Origin: JBPRGG01 sp051418075
Lineage (GTDB): Bacteria; Bacteroidota; Bacteroidia; Cytophagales; Cyclobacteriaceae
NCBI GenBank assembly: GCA_051418075.1
Contig: JBPRGG010000177.1
Span: forward strand, 1-64,000
DNA length: 64,000 nt
Direction: 5' to 3'
The notes beneath the pieces were generated by a model. The model saw only the letters and a program-made list of their open reading frames with translations. It was not told the origin of the DNA and made no database searches. Positions 18,176 through 26,569 of this stretch are shown here, in pieces (the first letter of the stretch is position 1; every line of letters starts with the position of its first letter). The translations under genes and the position numbers were made by a program.

Positions 18176-18502
18176 AACTGATTATATCAAGTTGATAAAG
18201 AACACTGGAAAAGTTTTTTCTGTTTTAATATACTAAAAACCAGGAAACAATGCTAATCCTAATTGTTAAAAAAATCAAATTAGCATACTGCTTAAATTTT
18301 TTTTTAATGTAATTAATTTTGTCAAATAATCTCAAGTGTAGAAATTATTTATTTTTATCTAACTGAACTTACAAGATATAATGCCATGGACCAGATCACT
18401 GGCAACGATTTGTTTTATTTATTCTAAAGCTATCTGTATATAAAAGAGCATCTGATTATTTGGACTAACTTATTCATTTTTAAAATCTTAAAAAAAATTT
18501 TA
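18176..18502. other. Divergent intergenic region
   Basis: 327 bp, strongly AT-rich, between the multi-PAS kinase (minus) and RNase H (plus). It should hold both promoters. No ORF, RNA gene or strong inverted repeat was recognised; runs of T/A around 18290-18310 are simple sequence. Confidence 0.4.
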
Positions 18503-18952
18503 ATGATAAAAATATTTACAGATGGATGTTACAATCAATTCAAAAAACTGGGGGCATGGGTTGCTTATATCTCATTTAATAATGAAATGTTTGTTATTCA
18601 TGGGGTTCAAATGGATACCAGTCATCAGCGTATGGAATTGATGGCTGCCATAAATGCCCTGGAATGGCTGGATCAAAAAAATACGGATGACCCCAGGATC
18701 ATTTATACGGATAGTCAATACCTGGTTCAGCTACCGGAAAGGTTTAATCGATTAGTCCTTCGGGATTTTTTCACAGCAAAAGGTCAACCTGTTGCCAATA
18801 AGGATCTGGTGAAAATCATTTACTGCCATTGCCAACGACATCAAATCAGTTTTATCAAAGTAAAGGGACATCCGGGCAAAGAAAGAAGTATAAATTTTCA
18901 ACGGGAAGCTGATAAATTGTGCCGCCGATTGATTAAAAACAGCAAAAGCTGA
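18503..18952 (+). CDS. RNase HI family protein
   Basis: A 149-aa protein with the RNase H fold and all four acidic catalytic residues: D7 (IFTDGCYN), E45 (QRMELMAA), D70 (YTDSQYL) and D137 (READKL), plus the assisting His123 in VKGHPG. It would cleave the RNA strand of RNA-DNA hybrids in the cytosol. It lacks the basic-protrusion region typical of E. coli RNase HI, as in many short bacterial forms. Single gene followed by a clear terminator. Confidence 0.9.
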   Translation: MIKIFTDGCYNQFKKLGAWVAYISFNNEMFVIHGVQMDTSHQRMELMAAINALEWLDQKNTDDPRIIYTDSQYLVQLPERFNRLVLRDFFTAKGQPVANKDLVKIIYCHCQRHQISFIKVKGHPGKERSINFQREADKLCRRLIKNSKS

Positions 18953-19066
18953 AGTAACGTCATTTTCTAATTGTTTTTGCCTTGAAAATATAGGATTTGG
19001 TTAGTAGATCAATAGTTCGTTTGATTTGCCAGCCAAATAAAGGATATCGCAAAAACGCTATTTCAA

Positions 19067-19101
19067 GGGGCTTTTCAAAGCCTGAAAAAGCCCTGTTTTT
19101 T
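19067..19101 (+). terminator. Rho-independent terminator after RNase H
   Basis: GGGCTTTT (19068-19075), loop of 10 nt, AAAAGCCC (19086-19093), then TG and six T. It lies between the convergent RNase H and DUF6146-like genes and, having A-rich sequence upstream on one side only, works best for the plus strand. Confidence 0.8.
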
Positions 19102-19104
19102 ATT

Positions 19105-19497
19105 TTAAACCGGTAGATTTAATCGATAAGCCTGCTGCAAATATTTGAAATAATGGTAAAGTTGATAATTAACTTCAAACCCATAGTCAATGGAATAATC
19201 ATAATTGACCTGAAAATTATATGGATCACGCCCATTATAGGCTAAGAATCTTTCATTCCATAATGAAACCAGGTTTATATTTTTTTGGCGATAATATTCA
19301 TTGGAATAAAAGTTAGCCGGATGCCCGTTGGTAACCAGCCAGGAACTAAATCCGGGATCATCAATGATAATATCATATTCCTCTTCGTTTTCTTCAAAAG
19401 CGATATCACTCGACAGTGGTTTTTGCCTTACCATTCCTCCGGGAACGGTACAGCTATATCCAAAAACCAGGATAGCCACATAAATAATATATTTCAT
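19105..19497 (-). CDS. DUF6146-like lipoprotein
   Basis: A 130-aa protein with a lipoprotein signal (VAILVFGYSC, lipid-anchored Cys16). The core EYDIIIDDPGFSSWLVTNGHPANFYSNEYYRQKN and VSLWNERF match my recollection of the small Bacteroidota family DUF6146, whose function is unknown. It follows the GH113-like gene by 81 bp on the same strand and may be co-transcribed. Probably faces the periplasm or the outer-membrane inner leaflet. Confidence 0.7.
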   Translation of the reverse strand: MKYIIYVAILVFGYSCTVPGGMVRQKPLSSDIAFEENEEEYDIIIDDPGFSSWLVTNGHPANFYSNEYYRQKNINLVSLWNERFLAYNGRDPYNFQVNYDYSIDYGFEVNYQLYHYFKYLQQAYRLNLPV

Positions 19498-19578
19498 AGT
19501 TGATAGTTTTATTCTAAGTAAATACTTGCAAAATCTGTTCCATTTATTAGATTGGTTTTCAGCCTGTTGCCATATACA

Positions 19579-20616
19579 TCAGGGAAATTTCCTATACCAT
19601 CTTTGGATAACTTTTTGGGCTGGTTTATTTTGAGGAGTGAACCTGGCATCCTGGCTCCCACCAGTTTCTAAATGATCAGGAAACCATTTCCAGATAAAAC
19701 CGCCGGCAAACCATTTTTCCGGCCAAAAGGTTTGATAAAGTGCCTCCAATCCATCTGCCTGTAACTGCAAATTGACATTCGCCTTGTCCTGATTTAACCA
19801 ATGGCCGGCAGTGGCAAAATCACGACTCTCATAGCCATATTCGGTAAATACAATGGGCTTTTGATATTTTTCACTGAATAACCTGATTTTTTGCTTCACC
19901 GGTTCCCAATCAGCCACTAATTCTTGAATAGATGGAGACTGCTTGTCTGTTAAGGGAAAATAGGCATTAATTCCAATGAAATCAAGCGCTTGCCAAAAAC
20001 CTACTTGTTCATAATTGTCCCAGTTTGCCGCATATGTTAACTGGCCTTTATAGACTTTTCTTACTTTAGTGATCAGTAATATCCAGAACTCGGGCCTTTC
20101 TTTTACAGCCTGGCGGTATTCTGTACCCAGGCAAAACAAAGGGATCTGCAAAGAATCGGCCAATCTGGCATAAAAAAGAATATACTCCAGGTATTGGTCC
20201 TGCCAGGTTTGCCAGGCTTGTTCCGATTCCAGCCGATAATCTCCCGGCCATCCTTCCCGGCTGATCCAGACATGCGGTTTAAACATAATATTTAATCCGG
20301 ATCGATTGGCATGATCAACCAGGGTGAGTATACCATCTTTTCGTTCTCCCCACCATTGACGGTCAGTATTGAAAATGACTTCTGGTTTTCCCGGATGGGA
20401 AAAAGCGTAAGGAACCAGGGCAATCCAATTAGCCTTGATCAATTGAAGGTTTGCTACGGTAGATTGAGATACAGGCTGTCGCGTTCCAACAAAATTAACT
20501 CCATTTATTTTTGATCCCGAATATTCAATGGTACTCCCCCGATTATAAAAAAACAGATAGGCCAAAATTAATATCAGAGGGATAAGGGCAATTTTAAGTG
20601 ATTTTTCCATAGGCAT
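19579..20616 (-). CDS. GH113-like endo-beta-mannanase / TIM-barrel glycosidase
   Basis: A 345-aa protein with an N-terminal signal anchor (residues 9-25) and a (beta/alpha)8 barrel. Clan GH-A features are visible: acid/base Glu166 at the end of strand 4 (FCLGTEYRQ) and nucleophile Glu259 at strand 7 (IVFTEYGYES), with the family-like start GVNFVGTRQPV and HVWISREGWPG. Both spacing and motifs fit GH113, whose members cleave beta-1,4-mannan. The substrate is inferred. A second start (MEKSLKI) lies two codons in. It shares a transcription direction with the DUF6146-like lipoprotein. Confidence 0.78.
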   Translation of the reverse strand: MPMEKSLKIALIPLILILAYLFFYNRGSTIEYSGSKINGVNFVGTRQPVSQSTVANLQLIKANWIALVPYAFSHPGKPEVIFNTDRQWWGERKDGILTLVDHANRSGLNIMFKPHVWISREGWPGDYRLESEQAWQTWQDQYLEYILFYARLADSLQIPLFCLGTEYRQAVKERPEFWILLITKVRKVYKGQLTYAANWDNYEQVGFWQALDFIGINAYFPLTDKQSPSIQELVADWEPVKQKIRLFSEKYQKPIVFTEYGYESRDFATAGHWLNQDKANVNLQLQADGLEALYQTFWPEKWFAGGFIWKWFPDHLETGGSQDARFTPQNKPAQKVIQRWYRKFP

Positions 20617-20818
20617 AGAAGAAAAGTTATAACCTGAATTCAGCTACAACTGTTTTGGCATCCATTTCATTAGTATTACTAATTAATTCATTTTGTGCAG
20701 GTTAGTAAATCCCCAAATTGAAAAATGGTACAATCATTGATAATAATTTCTTTCTAATTGCCAATTATGATTATATTTAAACTTTGAGATTATTTTAAAC
20801 AAGTATAAGTGAGTTATT

Positions 20819-22957
20819 ATGAGAGTTACTATTTTGTTATTACTAGGGCTGACGATGATAGTCTGGTCCTGCGATGAAGTGAAAAAAGGTCAAATGGAAT
20901 CTGATAATCCATTTTTTTCCGATTATGGTACGCCTTTCGAAGCCCCGCCTTTTGATAAGATCAAACTGGAACATTATATGCCGGCTTATCAAAAAGCAGT
21001 GGAACAGGCCAGAGAAGAAGCAATGGCCATAGCTAATGATCAGACAGTGCCTACATTTGAAAATACCATTGTTGCTTTGGAAAATTCCGGGAGATTATTG
21101 AGCAAAGTTAGTGGTGTTTTTTATAATTTGACATCAGCCCATACCAATGATTCGCTCACAGCGATTTCAAAGCAGGTTTCACCGATGCTGGCTCAATTAG
21201 AAGATGATATTTATCTGAATGATAATTTATTCGGGAAAATTGAAACCCTGTGGCAACAGAAAGATGAGCTTACCCTAAATAAGGAGCAACAAAGACTACT
21301 GGAGATCTATTATAAAAACTTTGTCAGGGGTGGTGCTAATCTTGATGAAGAGGGCAAGGCTAAACTTAGGAAAATCAATGAAGAGCTTTCTGTGCTGACC
21401 ATCGAATTTGGCGAACATGTTCGTAAAGATAACAATGCCTTTAAGCTTATTATTGAGGATGAGCAGGATCTGGCTGGTTTACCGGAAAATGTAGTAGCTG
21501 CTGCAGCTCAGGCTGCCGGGGAAAATGACCTGGAAGGAAAATGGGTTTTCACCCTGGACAAACCCAGTATGATTCCATTTCTACAATATGCGGATAACCG
21601 GGATCTGAGGAAAGAAATCTACCTGGCCTATACTAACCGGGGGAATAATAATAATGAGCAGGATAATAAGGAATTGCTGAAAAAGATCGCTAATCTAAGG
21701 GTTGAAAAAGCAAACTTGCTTGGATTTGATACCCACTCTGATTATGTCCTGGAAAAAACCATGGCCAATCAAAAGGACAATGTATATGATTTACTGGATC
21801 AACTCTGGCAACCTGCCCTTGAAATGGCTAAAAATGAAGCTGCTATGATGCAGAAAATGATGAAAGAGGAAGGAACCGCGAGCAAATTGGAATCCTGGGA
21901 TTGGTGGTATTATGCTGAAAAGATCAGAAAAGAAAAATATGACCTGAATGAAGAGGAGATCAGCCAGTATTTTCCCCTGGAAAAAGTTCGGGAAGGAGCC
22001 TTTATGGTAGCAAATAAGTTATACGGACTCACCTTTCATCCCCGCCAGGATATTCCGGTCTACCATCCAGATGTAGAGGTTTTTGAAGTAAAAGATAAGG
22101 ATGGTTCACACGTAGGAATATTTTACAATGATTATTTCCCCCGGGAATCTAAAAGGGGAGGGGCCTGGATGAATGAATACCGGGGACAACATAAACTTGA
22201 CGGAGAAGTAACGCCCATCATTACCAATGTGGCTAATTTTACCAAGCCTACAGGTGAATTGCCGGCTTTACTTACTTTTGATGAAGTTCAAACTCTTTTC
22301 CATGAATTTGGTCATGCTTTGCACGGTTTGTTGTCAGATTGTACTTATCCCACTCTGGCCGGCACCAATGTATCGAGGGACTTTGTAGAATTCCCTTCTC
22401 AGATTATGGAAAACTGGGCTACAGATCCCCAGGTGATGAAAATGTATGCCCGGCATTATGAAACCGGAGAAACTATTCCTGATGCATTGATCGGAAAGAT
22501 CATCAATGCAGGTAAGTTTAATCAGGGATTTGCCACAGTAGAATATCTGGCAGCTTCCTACCTGGATATGAAGTGGCATACCCTTGATCAAAAGTTTGAA
22601 GGTGATGTGACTGAATTTGAAAATGAAGCTTTAGCTGAGATTGGACTTATGCCTGAAATCATTTCCAGGTACCGCAGCACTTATTTCAATCATATATTTT
22701 CAGGAGGTTATTCTTCTGGATACTATAGTTATATTTGGTCTGCTGTGCTTGATTCTGACGGGTTTAATTATTTCAAGGAAACAGACTTGTTTGATCAGGA
22801 AAAAGCCGCCAAATTGAGGAAATATGTATATGCTGCAGGTAATTCAGATGATCCCATGATGCTGTATAAAAATTTCAGAGGATCGGAACCCAATATTGAT
22901 GCATTACTGGAAAAAAGAGGGTTGAAGCAGGATGACCTGAGTCAGATTAAAATGTAA
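20819..22957 (+). CDS. dcp: M3 family peptidyl-dipeptidase (Dcp-like) lipoprotein
   Basis: A 712-aa zinc metallopeptidase of family M3 (thimet/Dcp). The zinc motif HEFGH occupies residues 495-499 (TLFHEFGHALHGLLS), the third ligand Glu lies in the following helix (RDFVEFPSQIMENW). The N-terminus has an SPase II signal (IVWSC, Cys18), so the enzyme is periplasm-facing, where it would remove C-terminal dipeptides from peptides. The fold is almost entirely helical, as expected. It ends in a strong terminator 19 bp downstream. Divergent from the GH113-like gene with a 202-bp spacer. Confidence 0.93.
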   Translation: MRVTILLLLGLTMIVWSCDEVKKGQMESDNPFFSDYGTPFEAPPFDKIKLEHYMPAYQKAVEQAREEAMAIANDQTVPTFENTIVALENSGRLLSKVSGVFYNLTSAHTNDSLTAISKQVSPMLAQLEDDIYLNDNLFGKIETLWQQKDELTLNKEQQRLLEIYYKNFVRGGANLDEEGKAKLRKINEELSVLTIEFGEHVRKDNNAFKLIIEDEQDLAGLPENVVAAAAQAAGENDLEGKWVFTLDKPSMIPFLQYADNRDLRKEIYLAYTNRGNNNNEQDNKELLKKIANLRVEKANLLGFDTHSDYVLEKTMANQKDNVYDLLDQLWQPALEMAKNEAAMMQKMMKEEGTASKLESWDWWYYAEKIRKEKYDLNEEEISQYFPLEKVREGAFMVANKLYGLTFHPRQDIPVYHPDVEVFEVKDKDGSHVGIFYNDYFPRESKRGGAWMNEYRGQHKLDGEVTPIITNVANFTKPTGELPALLTFDEVQTLFHEFGHALHGLLSDCTYPTLAGTNVSRDFVEFPSQIMENWATDPQVMKMYARHYETGETIPDALIGKIINAGKFNQGFATVEYLAASYLDMKWHTLDQKFEGDVTEFENEALAEIGLMPEIISRYRSTYFNHIFSGGYSSGYYSYIWSAVLDSDGFNYFKETDLFDQEKAAKLRKYVYAAGNSDDPMMLYKNFRGSEPNIDALLEKRGLKQDDLSQIKM

Positions 22958-22975
22958 TTTTAAGGCGACTTTATT

Positions 22976-23009
22976 AAAAAGGTTGAAGGAATAATTCAAC
23001 CTTTTTTTT
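22976..23009 (+). terminator. Rho-independent terminator after the M3 peptidase
   Basis: AAAAGGTTGAA (22977-22987), loop GGAATAA, TTCAACCTTTT (22995-23005) continuing into an uninterrupted T-run to 23009. Perfect 11-bp stem. Unusually, the next start codon on the same strand lies only 7 bp further on. Confidence 0.92.
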
Positions 23010-23015
23010 ATATTT

Positions 23016-23285
23016 ATGAAAAATTCGGCTATGGTACCTAATAAATTCTTAAAAAAGCAGGTTCTGGAAGTGGTTAAAACACAAATTAAAACCAATGATC
23101 CACCAGAAACCAATCAAACCATCGATAGATTAAAGCAAGATGGTATTTCTGAGGATGATGCCAAAGGTATGGTGGCACAGTGTGTGACGGTGGAATTATT
23201 TGATGTGCTAAAAAATAAAAAACCTTTTAATTACGAAAGATTTGTTAGAAATCTGAATAATCTGCCTGATGAACCGGAAGAATAG
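23016..23285 (+). CDS. Small conserved-looking hypothetical protein
   Basis: An 89-aa soluble, mostly helical protein: LKKQVLEVVKTQIKTNDPPETNQTIDRLKQDGISEDDAKGMVAQCVTVELFDVLKNKKPFNYERFVRNLNNLP. The pattern of a helical pair followed by a phrase ending in GIS-x-D-x-A resembles small bacterial proteins with an HTH- or DUF1841-like layout, but I cannot name the family. The ATG at 23016 is immediately behind a terminator; Met6 (23031) is an alternative start. A TATATTTA box at 23009-23016 resembles the Bacteroidota -7 element, so the gene may have its own promoter with a very short leader. Confidence 0.65.
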   Translation: MKNSAMVPNKFLKKQVLEVVKTQIKTNDPPETNQTIDRLKQDGISEDDAKGMVAQCVTVELFDVLKNKKPFNYERFVRNLNNLPDEPEE

Positions 23286-23341
23286 ACGCATTGAATTAAA
23301 GGGTCTTATCGCGATTCATTTCTGAAAACATTCAATATTTA

Positions 23342-24121
23342 TTAATGGGACTGTGAAATTTTTTCAAATGTTCCCCGCCAATGATCCATTTTGTGCAGCA
23401 TCAAAAGGCCTTCTTCACCGCCAGATAATTGGTTGATCAAATTACCTTGATCTGACCAGCAGGCTGTTCTGCCAGCCGAATCTATACCACCGGAGGGACC
23501 GCTGTAATTTATCAGCCCTACATTCAGTTTATATTGCCTGGCATAGGATTGTAACAACCTGGAATCCTTATCGTAACCTTCAGGCGTTATAAAGGCGCTG
23601 ACTAAATAAAAGGTGCTTCCTGATAAAGCAGCTCTTTCAGCTAATTCAGGGTAATTTAAGTCAGCGCAAATAGCTAAGGATATGGTTTCATTTTCCATCC
23701 TGATAACCGGGTTACGGGTGCCAGGAATAAAATATTGGTCTTCACCTCCATGCAAAAAGTGTTTGGTGTAAATATCAAATGTTTGGTCAGGATAAAAGAT
23801 GAGGGAGGCCAGCAAAATTCCTTTTTGATGCCATACAGGTGCTCCAGCCACAATAATGATCTCATTTCGTTTAGCCAGCTTTTGCAGAGCGTCAATCAAA
23901 GGATCCCCGGGCTTGATGGCACTGTTTTGAGCCAGGTCCGGTTCATATCCGGTCAGTGAAAGTTCTGGAAAAACCACTAAACCTGCTCCTTTACTGGCGG
24001 CTTTTTCTATGAAAATTTGATGTCTTTTTAAATTTTGTGGCAATGCATTCCTGAATGATCTAATTTGAGCCAGGCTTATATTGGTTTTCATAGCTTTAAT
24101 CTTTTCTATAAGTACCTTCAA
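23342..24121 (-). CDS. Carbon-nitrogen hydrolase (nitrilase superfamily)
   Basis: 259 aa as the full frame; the likelier start is Met11 (MKTNISLAQIRS, 24091), which matches the usual N-terminus and gives 249 aa. The Glu-Lys-Cys triad is present: Glu in VVFPELSLTGYE, Lys in IYTKHFLHGGE, Cys in LAICADLNYPE. It hydrolyses a non-peptide C-N bond in the cytosol; the substrate cannot be told, though the layout is that of small-amide or omega-amidase-like members. It follows the YheT-like hydrolase by 15 bp and is co-transcribed with it. Confidence 0.9.
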   Translation of the reverse strand: MKVLIEKIKAMKTNISLAQIRSFRNALPQNLKRHQIFIEKAASKGAGLVVFPELSLTGYEPDLAQNSAIKPGDPLIDALQKLAKRNEIIIVAGAPVWHQKGILLASLIFYPDQTFDIYTKHFLHGGEDQYFIPGTRNPVIRMENETISLAICADLNYPELAERAALSGSTFYLVSAFITPEGYDKDSRLLQSYARQYKLNVGLINYSGPSGGIDSAGRTACWSDQGNLINQLSGGEEGLLMLHKMDHWRGTFEKISQSH

Positions 24122-24136
24122 AAACTAATTTGAAAT

Positions 24137-25093
24137 TTAGTATTTGTTAAAGAATTCAAGTAATCTGACCTCATACCAACTGGGCTTGTTCAGATTGAGG
24201 CTGGACAGAAATCCTACATGGCCACCATAATCCGGAATTTCTAAATAGAGATGGGAATGCTTAGCTGCCAAATCCTCAGGAAAACATTTTGCTGACAAAA
24301 ACGGGTCATCCCGGCTATTCAATAAATAGGAGGGAATGCTAATATCTGGCATGAAGTTTAAACTACTGGATTTTTTATAATAATCCATGGCATCTTTAAA
24401 GCCATGTACCGGCGCGGTATATAAATTATCAAAATCTATAAAATCATAGGTTTTTTCAATTTGAAGTTGTGTAAAATGAAGATAAGGAAACTGCTCTTTT
24501 TTTAACAAAGCTTTTCTTTGCAGTGACTTCATTAATCTTTTCAGGTATACGGATCCTTTTTTTAGCTGGTAAGCGGCAGTGGGAAGATGAACCGGTACAG
24601 ATACACCGGCCACAGCTTTTACCTGATGGGGTATATTATCAGCCAATTCACCGGCAAACTTCAGAACAATATTGCCCCCCAGACTGAAACCAGCAATGTA
24701 AATTCCCTGATAATGATTTATGAGACGTTGTATCAATAAATCAAGGTCATCTGTTTTGCCACTATGATAAGACAATGGCAACAAATTAGGCTCACCACTG
24801 CACCCCCTCAGATTTAAGACCACTACATCAAATCCGGCCTGGGAAAATGTGTGAGACATGGCCCTGATATAATAAGAATTCACACTTCCTTCCAAGCCAT
24901 GAACCAAAACCAACACCCTGGAGCTTTTTTGTTTGATCATATCCAGGTGGCAGAAGTCATGATCAGGTGTTTCCATAGTAATTCTTTCGAACAATAAATG
25001 ATTGGTTTGACGCAGAAAGAATGGGTAAATGGTATTGATATGCCTGTTACGCAAGATAAAAGGGGGGGTATAGGTTGATTCTATAAGTGGCAA
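24137..25093 (-). CDS. YheT-like alpha/beta-fold hydrolase
   Basis: A 318-aa protein of the YheT (AB_hydrolase_4) family. The start PFILRNRHINTIYPFFLR is the family hallmark for its N-terminal NxHxxTI-type motif. The nucleophile elbow is GFSLGGN (about 147-153), oxyanion region LVHGLEG, acid Asp in LNSRDDPFL and catalytic His in YGGHVGFL near the C-terminus. Esterase-like activity on short acyl esters is typical; the physiological role is unknown. First of two genes with the nitrilase homologue. Confidence 0.9.
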   Translation of the reverse strand: MPLIESTYTPPFILRNRHINTIYPFFLRQTNHLLFERITMETPDHDFCHLDMIKQKSSRVLVLVHGLEGSVNSYYIRAMSHTFSQAGFDVVVLNLRGCSGEPNLLPLSYHSGKTDDLDLLIQRLINHYQGIYIAGFSLGGNIVLKFAGELADNIPHQVKAVAGVSVPVHLPTAAYQLKKGSVYLKRLMKSLQRKALLKKEQFPYLHFTQLQIEKTYDFIDFDNLYTAPVHGFKDAMDYYKKSSSLNFMPDISIPSYLLNSRDDPFLSAKCFPEDLAAKHSHLYLEIPDYGGHVGFLSSLNLNKPSWYEVRLLEFFNKY

Positions 25094-25443
25094 TGGTCAG
25101 ATATTTTTTTCAAATTTATGATAATTAAGCCAAATCAAAAACCCGGAATGGTGGATAGAGATTGTGAGCGTAAAATTCCAATATTTTGAGGTATGGCTGC
25201 ATTTAAATGAACAGTCTGCCATATTCCTGCTTTTTTACTGCCGGAGGGGCCATACTTTTGGCTTGATCCCAATAAAAGACTTAAATTATTGCCATTGGTC
25301 GGTCATTCGTCCAAAAAATCATCAATATATAGTGTTTTTTGCCTGGAAAATAGGGGATTACTTATGAGGTTTTAGAAAAGTTTAGCTTCACCTTTGACCT
25401 TTTTTCCTCTGATCTTTCACCTTTTAATTATTACCTGAATGAC
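25094..25443. other. Intergenic region with a degenerate repeat
   Basis: 350 bp between the divergently ending YheT promoter side and the 3' end of the GntR regulator. A 67-codon plus-strand frame at 25164-25367 starts at a non-ATG codon, has no family and overlaps the repeat at 25239-25280, so it was not called. AT-rich remainder; poly-pyrimidine tracts at 25394-25425. Confidence 0.4.
25239..25280 (+). repeat. Dispersed intergenic repeat of the TACTTT-TTGAT class, degenerate copy
   Basis: GCCGGAGGGGCCA followed by TACTTTTGGCTTGATC and a short A-rich half-complement (CCCAATAAAAG). It shares the TACTTT..G.CTTGAT core and a GGA-rich prefix with the longer copy at 9944-10110. The palindromic potential (TACTTTTGG against CCAATAAAAG) is imperfect. 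Confidence 0.4.
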
Positions 25444-26460
25444 CTACAAAGAATTTCTACGGATAAATTTAAAAGGATTCCTGATCTTTTCATTCCTTTT
25501 ATCCAGTACCAGTTCAGCTGCTTTTCTACCCATTTCAGCGAAATCAGTAGATATTACGGTAATACCATCGGCCAATACTTCCTTAACAGGGGTTTCATTA
25601 TAAGAAACAATGCCCACATCTTTACCTATCACCAGATTTTGCTCCCGGCATTTTTTGATCAGATCAACCAGGTCGGTTTCTTCTATCACTACATAGGCCT
25701 CGCCAGGATGTATGCTTTCTGCTTCCATGCTGTCTATAACTTTATATTCCAATTCACTTACCTTGCTAAAAATGATAAACCCTTTTACAATCTCTGCCGG
25801 ATGGATGGTAGTTTTAGGAAAGACCAGCTTCACTTTTTTGTACTTTTTAAAAAGGTCTTCACCCTGCTGCAAAGCTTGAAAAATATCTCTTTCAAAATCC
25901 TGATATACAGCGGTATAATCACCTCTGATCCCATCAATATCTTTATCCAGAACAATCAATTGTTCACGGGGTATATGGTTGATGACATCCAGCAGGCCTT
26001 CATCCTTGTTTTTAAAGTGTGGCATGATCACATAAAAATGATAATCTCCCAGATTGTTTTCAATCAGCGTTTTAAAGGTATCTATATTATAATGATAAAT
26101 ATGCAGGTCAACCGTGGCTCTTTCTCCCAGGGCTTCTATAAATGAATAGTAAACGGTCTTTTTATGGGCACTTAATTTGTTTAGCAAAAGAAAAACTTTA
26201 AGCTTAAAAGATGTCTCCAGACTGGCTACATAATATCCTTTTCCCCTGACAGAAGTAATAATTCCCCTGGATCTCAGCTCATTATACGCTTTTTCTACTG
26301 TATCCCTGGATAAGTAATAAGATTCTGCCGTTTCATTGATCGAGGGAATTTTTTCGCCGTATTTTAAGATACCTTGTTCAATATCCGCTAATATAGTGTT
26401 GATTACCTGCTTATACTTAGGTGTTTTTGAAGTCGCATTTATTCTTTCTTCCGGGAACAT
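25444..26460 (-). CDS. GntR-family sugar-responsive transcriptional regulator
   Basis: A 338-aa protein: winged-helix GntR DNA-binding domain at about residues 12-80 (YKQVINTILADIEQGILKYGEKIPSINETAESYYLSRDTVEKAYNELRSRGII), then a periplasmic-binding-protein-like sensor domain (about 88-325) as in LacI. In Bacteroidota this architecture regulates fucose, rhamnose or arabinose genes. It lies 110 bp downstream of an FGGY sugar kinase on the same strand, so it probably senses a sugar on that pathway. The operator may be in the 28.0-28.15 kb divergent region. Confidence 0.9.
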   Translation of the reverse strand: MFPEERINATSKTPKYKQVINTILADIEQGILKYGEKIPSINETAESYYLSRDTVEKAYNELRSRGIITSVRGKGYYVASLETSFKLKVFLLLNKLSAHKKTVYYSFIEALGERATVDLHIYHYNIDTFKTLIENNLGDYHFYVIMPHFKNKDEGLLDVINHIPREQLIVLDKDIDGIRGDYTAVYQDFERDIFQALQQGEDLFKKYKKVKLVFPKTTIHPAEIVKGFIIFSKVSELEYKVIDSMEAESIHPGEAYVVIEETDLVDLIKKCREQNLVIGKDVGIVSYNETPVKEVLADGITVISTDFAEMGRKAAELVLDKRNEKIRNPFKFIRRNSL

Positions 26461-26569
26461 AAATTAGTTTCCTCCTACCTGTCAATATTACTACATTTAT
26501 CAAATATCATGAATATAACCTCATATTTAAAAACTCATGTATATATTTTTTGGCTTTTTTTTGAAAAAG

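Noticed and set aside
25639..26145. 168-codon plus-strand frame opposite the GntR regulator
   Set aside because: Long but wholly antisense to a well-conserved HTH/sensor protein; the translated sequence is Phe/His/Ile-rich as expected of a shadow frame.
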